From JAYREN01 sp963663375 (GTDB taxonomy: Bacteria > Acidobacteriota > Holophagae > Holophagales > Holophagaceae), in NCBI GenBank assembly GCA_963663375.1, contig OY760195.1:496001-560000 (forward strand): a DNA stretch of 64,000 nt, given 5' to 3'. Below the pieces are notes generated by a model that was not told where the DNA came from, did not search any database, and saw only the letters and a list, made by a program, of their open reading frames with translations. Of this stretch, positions 15,755 to 25,600 are shown piece after piece. Both the position numbers and the translations under genes were made by a program. The first letter of the stretch is position 1. Each line of letters opens with the position of its first letter.

Positions 15755-16720
15755 GTGAAGCCTGCGCACCTCCGCCGCGGCCTCATCGGGAGTGCTGCCT
15801 GCGGCCTTGCCGCCCTGAGTATATTCATCGGCTGGAAGAGTCGGTCCGTCGCTCAGGAACTCACTGACCCGCCCTTCTATCATCCTCAGCCCCTATCGCG
15901 GGTCCAGGCTACTTATGCCGACTTGGCCAAGGGGGATGCGGTCGATCCTGGTGGAGCCTGGCGCTTGGAGGAGGTCGGAGGGCTTCAGCTCTGGACGCTA
16001 CAACGGAAAGTTCCGGCCAGAGGAATGGTTCTGCTCCTGCATGGCTTCGGGGATGATCGCTGGGGCACCAGCCCTGCTCTGCGGTGGTTCCCCGACCTCG
16101 ATGCCAGCATTTTCACGTACCTGCGCCGCGATGATGCCCTAAGGGCCGGAGGTCCTGCTCCCTTCGTCACCTTCGGCGCCCAGGAATCCGAGGATGTCGT
16201 TTGCATCGTGCACCACCTGGAGGCCACAGGCACGCCGCGCAGCCGGATCATCCTCATGGGGCGCAGCCTCGGCGCCAGCGTGGGACTGCTGGCCCTGGCC
16301 CGTCTCGAGGCCGAGGGGCGCGGTCCCCTGGCTGGAATCATCTGGGAAGGCGCGCCGAGCTCCAGCCGCGACTTCGGAGAGCGCCTGGTCCGCGGGAGCA
16401 AGGACCGCCTCTGGCATTCACTCATGGCGCCCCTCATTGGCGATCTGGGCAGCCGATGGGCGGCCCAGCGAGGTCGCTATCGCCGGGAAGACACGGATCT
16501 TGAAAAAATTCTGCATGGCCGCCGTTTCGCCACGCCGAGTCTCTGCTTCCTGGCGACACAAGACCGCTTGGCACCGCCCCTGAAACAACGATCCATCGCT
16601 TCCCGCTTCAAGCGGATCGAAACCCTGGAAGTTCCCACCTGGCACCTGCACTGCGCCGAGATCCTCGGTCCCCGCTATGCCGAAGCCATACGTGCATCCA
16701 CGAACGCTTGGCTGCCTTAA
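15755..16720 (+). CDS. Alpha/beta hydrolase, membrane-anchored or secreted
   Basis: The 321-residue product begins with GTG and an N-terminal hydrophobic anchor (GLIGSAACGLAALSIFIGW). The hydrolase fold shows GMVLLLHGFGDDRW (oxyanion region) and the nucleophile elbow ILMGRSLGASVGLLAL with Ser in GRSLG. A late acid lies around ATQDRLAPP, and the candidate catalytic His is in TWHLHCAEI near the C-terminus. The architecture is that of YqiA/BD-FAE-like serine esterases acting in the periplasm. The substrate is unknown. It is coupled to the preceding lipoprotein gene. Confidence 0.78.
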   Translation: MKPAHLRRGLIGSAACGLAALSIFIGWKSRSVAQELTDPPFYHPQPLSRVQATYADLAKGDAVDPGGAWRLEEVGGLQLWTLQRKVPARGMVLLLHGFGDDRWGTSPALRWFPDLDASIFTYLRRDDALRAGGPAPFVTFGAQESEDVVCIVHHLEATGTPRSRIILMGRSLGASVGLLALARLEAEGRGPLAGIIWEGAPSSSRDFGERLVRGSKDRLWHSLMAPLIGDLGSRWAAQRGRYRREDTDLEKILHGRRFATPSLCFLATQDRLAPPLKQRSIASRFKRIETLEVPTWHLHCAEILGPRYAEAIRASTNAWLP

Positions 16721-16748
16721 ACCAAAGGGGCCTCGCGGCCCCTTTGGT
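16721..16748. terminator. Bidirectional intrinsic terminator
   Basis: ACCAAAGGGGCC and its exact complement form a 12-bp stem with a TCGC loop. It sits between the hydrolase stop (+) and the CsgG-like stop (-), two convergent genes 48 bases apart. Confidence 0.8.
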
Positions 16749-16768
16749 GGCAACAAGAATGCAGCTGC

Positions 16769-17503
16769 CTATTCCTCGGCGCCTTCCTGGGTGATGATGC
16801 GCACCATCTTGGGCGCCACGCGCTGGATGATGGGTTCGAAGACCTTGTTGACCAGTTCCTCGTCGTATTCGACCTCGGCGCCGGTACCCGCGACCTTCAC
16901 GCTGGTGTCGTTGACCTTGTCCTCGTCCTTCCAGGTGCCCAGGATCTCACCGGTTTCTACTTCGATCAGACGCAGATCCAGGCGGCCGGTGAAGGAGGCC
17001 TTCTTGACGTTCACGCTACCCGCGACGGCACCGGCCATGCCGTCACCCGTCAGTTTGCCGACCAGGGCGCCCACGCCCCAACCAGTCTTGAAGCCGCCTT
17101 CCTTGTAGGCGAAGCGGGTCACCTTGCCGGTCACCATGTACTTCACGCCCAGCAGCTTGCCGACCTTCTGCACGGTGTTGGTGTCGACCTCACCACTCTG
17201 CTGGAAGGCCAGTTCGCCGCGGATCTCTTCCAGCCGCTCGCGCTCGACCATCCGGAACTTGCCGCGCCCCTTCTGGGTGAGTTCCGTGACCAACATGTCC
17301 CGAAGCTGATTCGAGATGGTGCCCATGCTGTTGCCCCAGCCGCCGTGATGCCAGCCGTGCCAGCAGTCCGGGGCGGCCTTGAACTCGATGATGGCGACGC
17401 GCGGAAGCTTGGCCTTCTCTTCCTTGCTCAGCTTCTGGGCGGACAGCGGTGCCGCCGCGAGAATGCCCGCCAACAAGGCGACGATGATCCTGCCCAATCG
17501 CAT
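16769..17503 (-). CDS. CsgG-family periplasmic protein
   Basis: The 244-residue protein has a signal peptide cleaved after LSAQ, without a lipobox cysteine. The CsgG/penicillin-binding activator-like domain follows, with PRVAIIEFKAAPD, a helix SMGTISNQLRDMLVTELTQKGRGKFRMVERERLEEIRGELAFQQSG, and LGVKYMVTGKVTRFAYKEGG. RLDLRLIEVETGEILGTWKDEDKV is the closing strand pair. True CsgG is a lipoprotein pore for curli; no csg genes are here, so an envelope-assembly relative is likelier. An insert DCWHGWHHGGWG near residue 55 is rich in His and Trp and could bind metal. The start has GGAGG five bases upstream. Confidence 0.8.
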   Translation of the reverse strand: MRLGRIIVALLAGILAAAPLSAQKLSKEEKAKLPRVAIIEFKAAPDCWHGWHHGGWGNSMGTISNQLRDMLVTELTQKGRGKFRMVERERLEEIRGELAFQQSGEVDTNTVQKVGKLLGVKYMVTGKVTRFAYKEGGFKTGWGVGALVGKLTGDGMAGAVAGSVNVKKASFTGRLDLRLIEVETGEILGTWKDEDKVNDTSVKVAGTGAEVEYDEELVNKVFEPIIQRVAPKMVRIITQEGAEE

Positions 17504-17549
17504 CCTGACCTCCGATCGGGGCGGAATGCCCCGCAAGTGAAGCAAGCCC

Positions 17550-17846
17550 CTAGTCTTCGATGAGCTTGCTACGCAGTTCCTTGCCGAGCTTGAAATACAC
17601 CACCCGCTTGGGCGGTACCTTGATGGACTGCCCGCTCCGGGGATTCCGCCCCTGCCGGGCCTTGCGATCCCGCAGCCGGAAGCTGCCGAAGCCGCGGAGC
17701 TCCACGCCCTCGCCCCGATGCAGGGAATCCACGATGCACTGGAGGAAGGTGTTGACCAGGAGATCCGCATCCTTCTTGGCGAACTCCAGGTTCTCCATCA
17801 GGTGCTTGGAAAGATCGGCCTTGGTCAGGGTCTCCATCGCTTCCAT
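17550..17846 (-). CDS. HU/IHF-family DNA-binding protein
   Basis: The 98-residue protein belongs to the HU/IHF nucleoid family. METLTKADLSKHLMENLEFAKKDADLLVNTFLQCIVDSLHRGEGVELRGFGSF is the helical dimer body. RKARQGRNPRSGQSIKVPPKRVVYFKLGKELR carries the DNA-clamping arm with the Arg-Asn-Pro tip (RNP). The order of these motifs resembles IHF-beta more than HU. An internal ATG three codons on (17837) is an alternative start. It is likely monocistronic. Confidence 0.9.
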   Translation of the reverse strand: MEAMETLTKADLSKHLMENLEFAKKDADLLVNTFLQCIVDSLHRGEGVELRGFGSFRLRDRKARQGRNPRSGQSIKVPPKRVVYFKLGKELRSKLIED

Positions 17847-17936
17847 GGGGGGCTCCAGCGCGGTTTGGTGGTGAGTGACCCTATGAGAGCCCTATCCGCT
17901 CCGAAGGTCAAGGGGTTGCAGCGAATGTTCACAGAA

Positions 17937-17961
17937 AAAACGGGGGCATCGCCCCCGTTTT
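17937..17961. terminator. Intrinsic terminator downstream of pepA
   Basis: An 11-bp stem (AAAACGGGGGC and its complement) closes a three-base loop (ATC). On the minus strand it is followed by a T-rich run, so it terminates the aminopeptidase transcript ending at 17982. It also lies upstream of the HU-like gene and separates the two units. Confidence 0.8.
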
Positions 17962-17981
17962 CTTAAAAGAAGAGGGCTGCC

Positions 17982-19451
17982 TCAGGACATCAGCCACTCC
18001 AGGAGCCAGCGGGGGCCTTCGCCGCTGGCGCCATAGGTGCGGTAGTCCCGCTCCGTGCTGGACCAGCCGCCGGAGAGATCCACGTGGGCCCAGGAGCCAT
18101 GGTCCACGAAATCCCTAAGGAACATGGCCGCGCTGATGGCGCCACCCCAGCGGGTACCGCTGATGTTCTTGATGTCGGCCACGTGGCTCTTGAGGGCATC
18201 GCGATATTCTGGCACCAAGGGAAGCTGCCAGAGGTGTTCTCCCGTGGCCTTCCCGGCATCCAGCAAGCGCTCCACCAGCTTCTGATCCTCGCCGAAGACG
18301 CCAGAGACACCATCACCCAGGGCGATCATGCAGGCACCGGTGAGGGTGGCCAGATCCACGACGTGATCGGCCTCCATCTCCGAGGCGTAATGGAGCAGGT
18401 CGGCCAGTACCAGCCGACCTTCCGCATCGGTATTGAGCACTTCGATGGTCTTGCCGCTGCGACTGCGCAGCACATCACCGGGCTTGTAGCTCGAACCCGA
18501 GGGCATGTTCTCGGCCAGACCGATGAGCCCCGTCACCTGGACCGGTGCCTGCAGTTCCGCACAGGCAGCGAGGGTCGCCAGTACGATGGCGGCCCCGGCC
18601 ATATCGTCCTTCATGGTTTCCATGCCCGAGGCGTCCTTGAGGGAAAGGCCGCCCGAATCGAAACAGACGCCCTTGCCCACCAGCACGATGTGCTTCTTGG
18701 GCTTCTCCTTGGGCTTGTACTCCAGCTTGACCACTCGGGGAGCCTTGGAAGAGCCCTGCCCCACCGCCAGCACACAGTTGAAGCCGCCCTTGGCCAGGGC
18801 CTCGGCATCCAGGACCTCGACCCCGAGCTTGTGGTGCTTGGCCAGCTTGTGCGCCAGTTCTGCGAAGGCCTCCGGATAGAGATCACCCCCAGGCGTGTTG
18901 GCCAGATCCCGCACGCGATGGCAGGCATTCACGCCGGCCTCGATCTGGGGCAGGTGGCGGCGCGCCTTGCGGGTGTCATCCCCGTTGGTGAAGAGTTCGA
19001 TGCGCTCGAAGCGCTTGGGTTCGGGCTTGCCCTTGAATTTCACGAAATCGTAGTCGGCCAGCAGCACACCTTCGAGCACCGCGATCTGGACCTCATCGTG
19101 ATCCAGGATGGACGTGGAGGGAGAAATCACACCCAGGGCCTTCCAGCCCTTTTTTAGACAGAACCGCGCCGCCGCGCCCGAGGCCTTCCGAATCTTGTTG
19201 TGGGTTACGGATTCCTCATCGCCAAGGCCCACCAGCAGCATCCAGCGACTATCCTTCACGCCATTGGGGTGATGCAGGGGTACAAGTTCAAGATAGTCGG
19301 CCTTGAAGTCACTCTCGTCCATCACTTGTCGGGCCACCTTGCTGATGGCAAGGGGCAGCCTGTGGCGCTCGCGACCAGAGAACACAGGTACGATGAGAAC
19401 ATCACCTGAAAAATCCTTGCCCGGATGGGAACTAATATCAATGTTGGCCAT
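17982..19451 (-). CDS. pepA: Leucyl aminopeptidase (M17)
   Basis: The 489-residue cytosolic aminopeptidase removes N-terminal residues from peptides as a hexamer with two metals. The M17 catalytic domain has VGKGVCFDSGGLSLKDASGMETMKDDMAGAA with its metal-binding Lys and Asp residues, and the signature NTDAEGRLVLADLL. GTRWGGAISAAMFLRDF and WAHVDLSGG close the active-site region. I choose the ATG at 19451 because GGAGG lies six bases ahead; the frame extends to 19493 without similarity. PepA in enterobacteria also binds DNA at cer/carAB; that cannot be judged here. Confidence 0.93.
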   Translation of the reverse strand: MANIDISSHPGKDFSGDVLIVPVFSGRERHRLPLAISKVARQVMDESDFKADYLELVPLHHPNGVKDSRWMLLVGLGDEESVTHNKIRKASGAAARFCLKKGWKALGVISPSTSILDHDEVQIAVLEGVLLADYDFVKFKGKPEPKRFERIELFTNGDDTRKARRHLPQIEAGVNACHRVRDLANTPGGDLYPEAFAELAHKLAKHHKLGVEVLDAEALAKGGFNCVLAVGQGSSKAPRVVKLEYKPKEKPKKHIVLVGKGVCFDSGGLSLKDASGMETMKDDMAGAAIVLATLAACAELQAPVQVTGLIGLAENMPSGSSYKPGDVLRSRSGKTIEVLNTDAEGRLVLADLLHYASEMEADHVVDLATLTGACMIALGDGVSGVFGEDQKLVERLLDAGKATGEHLWQLPLVPEYRDALKSHVADIKNISGTRWGGAISAAMFLRDFVDHGSWAHVDLSGGWSSTERDYRTYGASGEGPRWLLEWLMS

Positions 19452-19506
19452 AGATTTCCTCCAGAAGGCCTCCATTGTATCGATGCTGGTCAAGCAGAGG
19501 ATGAAT

Positions 19507-19536
19507 TTTCATGATTATGGATATCGAATCATGAAA
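19507..19536. promoter_or_regulatory. Palindromic operator-like site upstream of pepA
   Basis: TTTCATGATT and AATCATGAAA form a perfect 10-bp inverted repeat separated by 10 bases. It lies in an AT-rich 103-base gap between rmuC and pepA, both on the minus strand, about 55 bases upstream of the pepA ATG. There is no U-run, so it looks more like a site for a dimeric regulator than a terminator. Confidence 0.45.
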
Positions 19537-19554
19537 TTATTTCGGGAACTTTTA

Positions 19555-20751
19555 TTACGATCCTGGTTCACAAAGGCTGGAAACGGGGTTTTCTGTCGGA
19601 CCCACGGACAATTCTTCGGGCATGGATTCCACCCGGATCAGCTTTTCACCGAGGATCCGGCTGCGCTCCGAAACCGTGCCCAGGCGCGTCTTGGCCTCGT
19701 CAAGCTTGCGATCCACGGCCTGGAGGGATTCGCCGAACTTGCCGAACTCCACTTTGACGGTCCCCAGCAGTTTCCAGACCTCGCTGCTCCGCTTGGTGAT
19801 CGCCAAGGTCCGGAACCCCACCTGCAGGCTGTTCAGAAACGCCGTGAGCGTCGTGGGCCCGAGGATCGTCACCCGGCACTCCCGCTGCAGCCGCTCCAGT
19901 AGCCCCGGCCTTCTCAGGGCCTCGGCGTAAAGTCCCTCGAAGGGGAGGAACATCAGCGCAAAATCCGTGGTGTGGGGGGGCGCCAGGTATTTGTCGCGCA
20001 CCTCCCGCGCCTGCCCCAGGAGACGCTGTTCCAGAGCCTTTCCGTTCGCCTCCACCGCCAGGGGATCCCCGGCCTCGTAGGCCTCGCAAAGCCGCTGGTA
20101 GTCCTCCAAGGGGAACTTGGCATCGATGGGCAGCCAGACATGTTCCCCCTCCTGGGTGCCCGGCAGCTTCACCGCATACTCCACCATTTCCCCGCTGCGT
20201 GGCCGAACCTTCACGTTGGCCTCGTACTGACCCCGGGCGAGAAACTGCTCCAGCAGCGCGCCGAGCTGGGCCTCGCCCAAAACTCCGCGGCTCTTCACGT
20301 TGGTAAGGGCCCGCTTCAATCCACCCACATCCTGCGCCAGGGCCTGCATCTCGCCGAGACCCCGCTGCACCTGCTCCAGGCGATCGCCCACCAAGCGGAA
20401 GCTCTCCCCCAGGCGCTGTTCCAGGGTAACCTGCAGCCGCTCGTCCACCGTGCGGCGCATCTCTTCCAAGCGTGCCTCGTTGGCGCTGCTCATTCGCTCC
20501 AGACGCTCCTGGACCTTTCCCTGGAGGGATTCCAGCCGCGCCCCCTGATCCAGGCGGGCGGAACGCAATTCCTCCCGGATGGACTGGAGCTGGGTCGAGA
20601 GGAGGTGCTGGAATTCCGTGCGGCTGCGACTGGCGGCCTCTTCCATGCGCCTGGAGATCAGCTCCCCTTCGGATCGGGGCCGCCAGGCGCCCAAAGCGGC
20701 CAGGAGGGCGAGCAGTGTGGCAAGGGTGAGCAGGATCAGTTCGGGACTCAT
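19555..20751 (-). CDS. rmuC: DNA recombination protein RmuC
   Basis: The 398-residue RmuC limits inversion at short repeats and is thought to be a nuclease. An N-terminal membrane helix (ELILLTLATLLALLAALGAW) is followed by a long coiled coil (residues about 30-150, many Glu/Arg/Gln). The restriction-endonuclease-like core has SRGVLGEAQLGALLEQFL, VEYAVKLPG, LPIDAKFPLEDYQRL and DFALMFLPFEGLYAEALR, all family hallmarks. The ATG at 20751 lies five bases after the tsaE stop; a GTG at 20769 overlaps tsaE and is less likely. Cotranscribed with tsaE and nnr. Confidence 0.93.
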   Translation of the reverse strand: MSPELILLTLATLLALLAALGAWRPRSEGELISRRMEEAASRSRTEFQHLLSTQLQSIREELRSARLDQGARLESLQGKVQERLERMSSANEARLEEMRRTVDERLQVTLEQRLGESFRLVGDRLEQVQRGLGEMQALAQDVGGLKRALTNVKSRGVLGEAQLGALLEQFLARGQYEANVKVRPRSGEMVEYAVKLPGTQEGEHVWLPIDAKFPLEDYQRLCEAYEAGDPLAVEANGKALEQRLLGQAREVRDKYLAPPHTTDFALMFLPFEGLYAEALRRPGLLERLQRECRVTILGPTTLTAFLNSLQVGFRTLAITKRSSEVWKLLGTVKVEFGKFGESLQAVDRKLDEAKTRLGTVSERSRILGEKLIRVESMPEELSVGPTENPVSSLCEPGS

Positions 20752-20755
20752 CCCA

Positions 20756-21199
20756 TTATGATGCGGCACCGGGCTGGACAGCCAGTGTCCATTCCCCTTC
20801 CCGCCCCTCTCCGCAGGGCGTCAGCGTCATTTCCGCCACCCAGGGGGTGGGCCAGGGCCCGCTGTTTCCGGCCCATTCCACCACGAGGTAGTCCGAAGGC
20901 AGCACCTGTTCCTCCAGGCCCAGGGACCAGCTCCCGCTCCCCCCAAGGCGGTAGAGATCCAGGTGGAAGACCCTGTGACCACCGGCCTCGTAGCGGTGCA
21001 GCACGGCGTAGGTGGGCGAGGCCACCTGCTCGGGATCGCCGCCCAGGCCCTCGACGAAGCCGCGCACCCAGGTGGTCTTCCCCGCACCCAACTCTCCCCG
21101 CAGCAGCCAGGTCCCCCCGGGCGGGGTCAGGCGCGCCAGCTCGGCACCCAGGGCCTCGGTGGCCCCCTCATCGGCCAGGAATCTCTGTTCAGTCCGCAT
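20756..21199 (-). CDS. tsaE: tRNA threonylcarbamoyladenosine biosynthesis ATPase TsaE
   Basis: The 147-residue P-loop protein powers the TsaB-TsaD complex that makes t6A at position 37 of ANN-decoding tRNAs. The Walker A is LRGELGAGKTTWVRG, followed by VASPTYAVLHRYEAGG and FHLDLYRLGG, and then the LVVEWAG strand with its Glu. All are standard for TsaE. It overlaps the 3' end of nnr by 11 bases. Linkage nnr-tsaE is common in bacteria, including the E. coli yjeF-yjeE pair. Confidence 0.95.
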   Translation of the reverse strand: MRTEQRFLADEGATEALGAELARLTPPGGTWLLRGELGAGKTTWVRGFVEGLGGDPEQVASPTYAVLHRYEAGGHRVFHLDLYRLGGSGSWSLGLEEQVLPSDYLVVEWAGNSGPWPTPWVAEMTLTPCGEGREGEWTLAVQPGAAS

Positions 21200-22634
21200 G
21201 CAATTCCCTCAGCAGTCCAGCAAGGCTCTCACCCAGTTCCCGCACCAGCAAGGGGCCCTTTCCCAGGCGATCCGCGGCGGCACCGTGCAGCCAGACCGCC
21301 TCGGCCACGGCGACCCTCAGATCCGCCAGATTTCCACCCGAGCGCTTCTGCCACATCCCCACCTGGGCCACCACCATGCCCGCCAGGAAATCGCCCGTTC
21401 CCCCGGTGGAGAGCCCGGAATGTCCCGTGGGGTTCACCCAAAGCCGATCGGAGGCGCCCCCCGTCACCAAACTCTGTGCACCCTTGAGCACCAGGATGCC
21501 GGGCCCTCCGGCCACCTTCCAGACCGAGGAAAGGCGCTCCGAGGTTTCCGATCCCATGGGTTGGTTCAAGCCGAAGAGGCGGGCGAATTCACCGAGATGG
21601 GGGGTAATGACGGTTCGGGGGCGCTGCATCCATTGCGCGCCCTCCCCGGGCCTCAGCGCGGAGGCGTCCAGCACCAGGGGGCCATCCCACTCGGGAATTT
21701 CGCTCACACCGCCGGGCCCCACCAGGAGAGCATCGATGCCCTCGGGAACCCGGCCTTCCCAGGTGTTGACCATGGCCTCCGGCACTTGGGCGGCGATTTC
21801 GGCCCGCACTTCGGTGGAGGTCAGCACCGTGACCAGGCCCGCCCCCATTCGCAGGGCCCCCAGGGCAGCCAGCACCGCCGCACCGCTCATGCCGGAGCTT
21901 CCCGCGCGGATCGCCACATGGCCGAAGTCCCGCTTGTGGCTGGACCAGGCTTTCAGGACGGGCTTCTCCGGTTTTTCCAGCAAGGCAACCTTGGACTGAG
22001 CCTCTTCGCGCAGAGGGATGGGAATGACCGAGATCGATCCGCAGTGGTCCCGGGCGGGTCGCAGGCCGTGACAAACCTTCAGGTGGCCGAAACAGGCGGT
22101 GCGATCCGCCGCCAGCACGGGGCCCGAAACCTCCGGGCTGCTGGGATCCAGGCCCGTGGGGAGATCCAGAGCTAGAATCCGCAAGTGCGTCTCGGGTCGA
22201 TTTCCCAAAGCGATCACCCAGGCTTCGGCCAACGCCCCCAGGGGTAGACGAACCCCCAAGCCGAAGAGGCCATCCACCACCCAACCCCGGAACCCATCGA
22301 TCACCGAAGCCGGGGTCTGGGTGAATCGGTAGTCGCCGCCGAGCCCTTCCCACAGGGCGGCCTGGAGCGCCGCATCCCCTTGCCAGGAGGGAGATGCCTC
22401 GAGGGTCCAGACCTCGACCTCTTCGCCCCGTAAGCGGGCGAGTCGGGCCAGGGCCAGAGCATCGCCGCCATTGTTGCCGGGGCCCGCCAGCACCTGGATC
22501 TTCTCCCCATGTGGAAGGAGGGCCAGGGCGCCCAGGGCAGCGTGTTCCTGGAGGAGCAGCGAAGGGATGCCCCAGGCGACGATGGCATCCTGCTCCACGC
22601 GCCTCATCTCCGCTGCATCAAGAAGGGGGATCAT
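21189..22634 (-). CDS. nnr: Bifunctional NAD(P)HX epimerase/dehydratase
   Basis: The 481-residue enzyme repairs hydrated NADH and NADPH. The N-terminal YjeF epimerase domain (residues 1 to about 210) has IQVLAGPGNNGGDALALARL and LALDLPTGLDPSSPEV. The C-terminal ribokinase-like ADP-dependent dehydratase has GHVAIRAGSSGMSGAAVLAALGALRMGAGLV, VITPHLGEFARLFG, LVLKGAQSLV and STGGTGDFLAGMV with the catalytic Asp. The frame is open to 22805, but MIPLLDAAEMRRVEQ from ATG 22634 is the normal N-terminus. It heads the nnr-tsaE-rmuC operon. Confidence 0.95.
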   Translation of the reverse strand: MIPLLDAAEMRRVEQDAIVAWGIPSLLLQEHAALGALALLPHGEKIQVLAGPGNNGGDALALARLARLRGEEVEVWTLEASPSWQGDAALQAALWEGLGGDYRFTQTPASVIDGFRGWVVDGLFGLGVRLPLGALAEAWVIALGNRPETHLRILALDLPTGLDPSSPEVSGPVLAADRTACFGHLKVCHGLRPARDHCGSISVIPIPLREEAQSKVALLEKPEKPVLKAWSSHKRDFGHVAIRAGSSGMSGAAVLAALGALRMGAGLVTVLTSTEVRAEIAAQVPEAMVNTWEGRVPEGIDALLVGPGGVSEIPEWDGPLVLDASALRPGEGAQWMQRPRTVITPHLGEFARLFGLNQPMGSETSERLSSVWKVAGGPGILVLKGAQSLVTGGASDRLWVNPTGHSGLSTGGTGDFLAGMVVAQVGMWQKRSGGNLADLRVAVAEAVWLHGAAADRLGKGPLLVRELGESLAGLLRELHAD

Positions 22635-22677
22635 GGGGGCCTCCCGGAGCGCTGCTTTCGCCTTTCGTAGTATGCCT

Positions 22678-25600
22678 TCAGGCCGGGGGAATCCGTTCCC
22701 GCAACACCCGGAGTACGTCCGGCATGCAGACGCGGCATCTTTCCAGGATCTCCGCCAACTCGGCACTCTCGCCTTCCCGGGCCAGGCGCTCGAGGCGGGC
22801 AGCATCGGTGGAGATCCTGAGCACCCCCAGCGTGGCCGCGTTGGATTTCAGGTCATGGGCCAAGTGGGCCAGGGCGTTCAGATCGCCCAGCTCGAGGGCC
22901 TCCTGCAGGTGCTCCAGCCGCCCGAATACGTCGCGGTCGAAATCCTCCACCAATTCAGCGATGGCCCCGGTCCCGGAGACCGATTCCAGGTACGCCAAGC
23001 CTTCCCAGGTATGGGCGTCCAGCTGGATGGGTTCCTCCTCCGGCAAGGCCTGGGGAGTGGCTTGGCCCAGCAGCCAGCGGCTGATGACCGCGTTCAGCAC
23101 TTCTCGGCGGAGAGGCTTGGAAAGATAGCCATCCATGCCGGCTGCGGCGCAGCGCTCGCGGGCGCCCTCCACCGAATGCGCCGTAAGGGCCAGCACGATC
23201 TGGTGAGTTCCCGGCGCCTCCCGGGCCCGGATCCGACGGGTGGCCTCGAAACCATCGATGCCCGGCATCTCGCAATCCATCAGCACGACCTCGAAGGTCT
23301 CGGCCTCCAGGATACGAAGGGCCTCCTCCGCCCCACTGGCGAGGCGACAGCCGAAGCCCAGGGCCTGCAAGTGCAGTTCCGCCACCTTGCGATTGGTGGC
23401 GTTGTCGTCCACCACCAGCACTCGGGCCCGCTGCCCCAGCACCTCGGCCTCGCGGGTCGCCGGGTCCAGACACTCCCGGAGGACTTGGCGTAGCCGCGAG
23501 CGACGCACCGGCTTGGTCAGATAGGAAGCCAGGCCCCGGGCCCGGAGGCGCTCCGCGCCGGCAATGGCCGACACGCCCACCAGCAGTGCCACGGGAACCC
23601 CGGCCTGGTCCACGTGTCCGAGCATTCGATCCGGTGCCGAATCTTGGGGGGAGAGCCCCAGCAGGATCGCATCGAGGCCGCCCTGAGCCATCAGCCGGGC
23701 CAGGGTCGGCCCCAGCTCCACTTCGCTCTCCACCACTTCCGGGCAGGCCTTCCACTCCCGCAGCATCTCTAGGATGGCCTCCCGCACCGTGGCATTGGGT
23801 TCGAAAAGCAGCACCCGGATTCCCTCGGGCAGAGGCTCCCAGGAGCTGGTCTGATTCGGGTCCTCCTTGAATGGCACCTCGCAGCAGAAGCGGCTTCCCC
23901 GACCGACCTCACTCTCCACGGTTATGCTTCCGCCCATGTATTCCGCGATGCGTTTGCAGATGGCGAGTCCGAGCCCAGTTCCACCGTACCGGCGGGTCGT
24001 TGATCGTTCCGCCTGGGTGAAGGGATTGAAGAGGCGTTCGAGGGAATCGGAGGCGATCCCGATCCCGGTGTCCCGGACCTCCAGCCCGAGGCGGAGCGTT
24101 CCCTCCGTGGGCGCGGCCAGGGGCCGGAGCCAAAGGCAGATCTCCCCCTCCAGGGTGAACTTCACCGCATTGCCCACCAGATTCGCGGCCAGTTGCCGGA
24201 ACCGCGCGGGATCACCGACCACCCGGAGCGGCAGCTCTGGATCGAAGCGTCCGACCAGTTCAAGCCCCTTGCGCTGGGCGACTTCCGCGAAAAGCCCCAG
24301 ACAGTCCTCCATCTCCGCACTGGGATCGAAGGAGATCTCCTCCAGTTCCAGGCGCCCGGATTCCACTTTCGAGAAATCCAGGATCCCATTGAGGATCGAC
24401 AGCAGGTTTTCGCTGGAACCGTGGATGGTGTCGGCAAAGTCGCGCTGGGTGGGGTTCAGCGAGGTGTCCAGCAGGGCGCTGGACATGCCAATGATGCCAT
24501 TCAACGGCGTGCGGATCTCGTGACTCATGGTGGCCAGGAAGAAGGACTTGGCCTGGTTCGCCTGGGTGGCTTCCTCCCGCGCGATTTCCAACTCGCCCAA
24601 GGCCCCTGCCAGCGCTCTAGTCCGCTCCTGGACTCTTCCTTCCAGTGCGCGGTTCCGGGCCCTGAGCAGCCGCATCCGAGTCCAGGCCATGGCTGCCAGC
24701 AGGCTGGCGCCCGCCAGGATGTAGAGGATCCAGGCCCACCAGCTCGCCCAGGGGGGAGTCAGCACCCGGAAGGAAATGGAGAGGGGTCCGCTAGCGTTGC
24801 CCACCGCATCCAGGGCCCAGGCCTTGAAGGTGTAATCCCCCGGAGGCAGCGAGGGGAATTCCCGCTTGCCCTCCGAAGTCCAGGGCGTGGCCTCGGCCTC
24901 CAGGCCCTCGAGCTGGGAGCGGTAGCGGGTGTCCTCCTCCCGGTAGAAACTCAGCAGCGCGAACTCGAAGACGGCCCGCGGCCGCCGCCAGCCCACCTCG
25001 AAGGGGTGCAGATCCTGCAAGGACTGGGTTCCACCCTCGATGCGCTCAAAGTGGAAGGGCTTGGGTTGCCGGTCGGCGGCCTCCTCCGCGGGATCGAACA
25101 TCGCGGCCCCGGCCACGGTTCCGGTCCAGATCCGACCCTTGCTGTCCTGAATGGCGGATTTCTGGGTGCAGCCATTGCTGGGCAACCCGTCGCCAATGGT
25201 GAAGGTGCGGAGGCGGAAGGGCCTTGGGTTGTCCCGGGTTAGCGTCCTGGGGGTGAGTTGGCAGACGCCGCGATGGGTGAAAACGTACGTGCGCCCCCCG
25301 CGGTCTGCGGCCATGGAATAGATGACCTGACTCGGCAGGTCATCCACCGGCTCCCAGGGCGCTTCTCGGCGATCCAGGCGCCGTCGGCACAGGCCATTCA
25401 GGCTGCCCACCCAGAGCCAAGGAACCCGATCACCGTCGACCTGAATATGCAGGGTCATCAGCCGGTCATCCAGCAGGCCATCCTGGGTGGTGAACTGGGT
25501 CCAGCGCTCGCCCTCCCGGAGGTAGAGCCCGTTGCCCCGGGTGGCCACCCATACGCCTTCGCCACCCCCCGGCGCTGGGCCCGCCTTGATGCCCATCACC

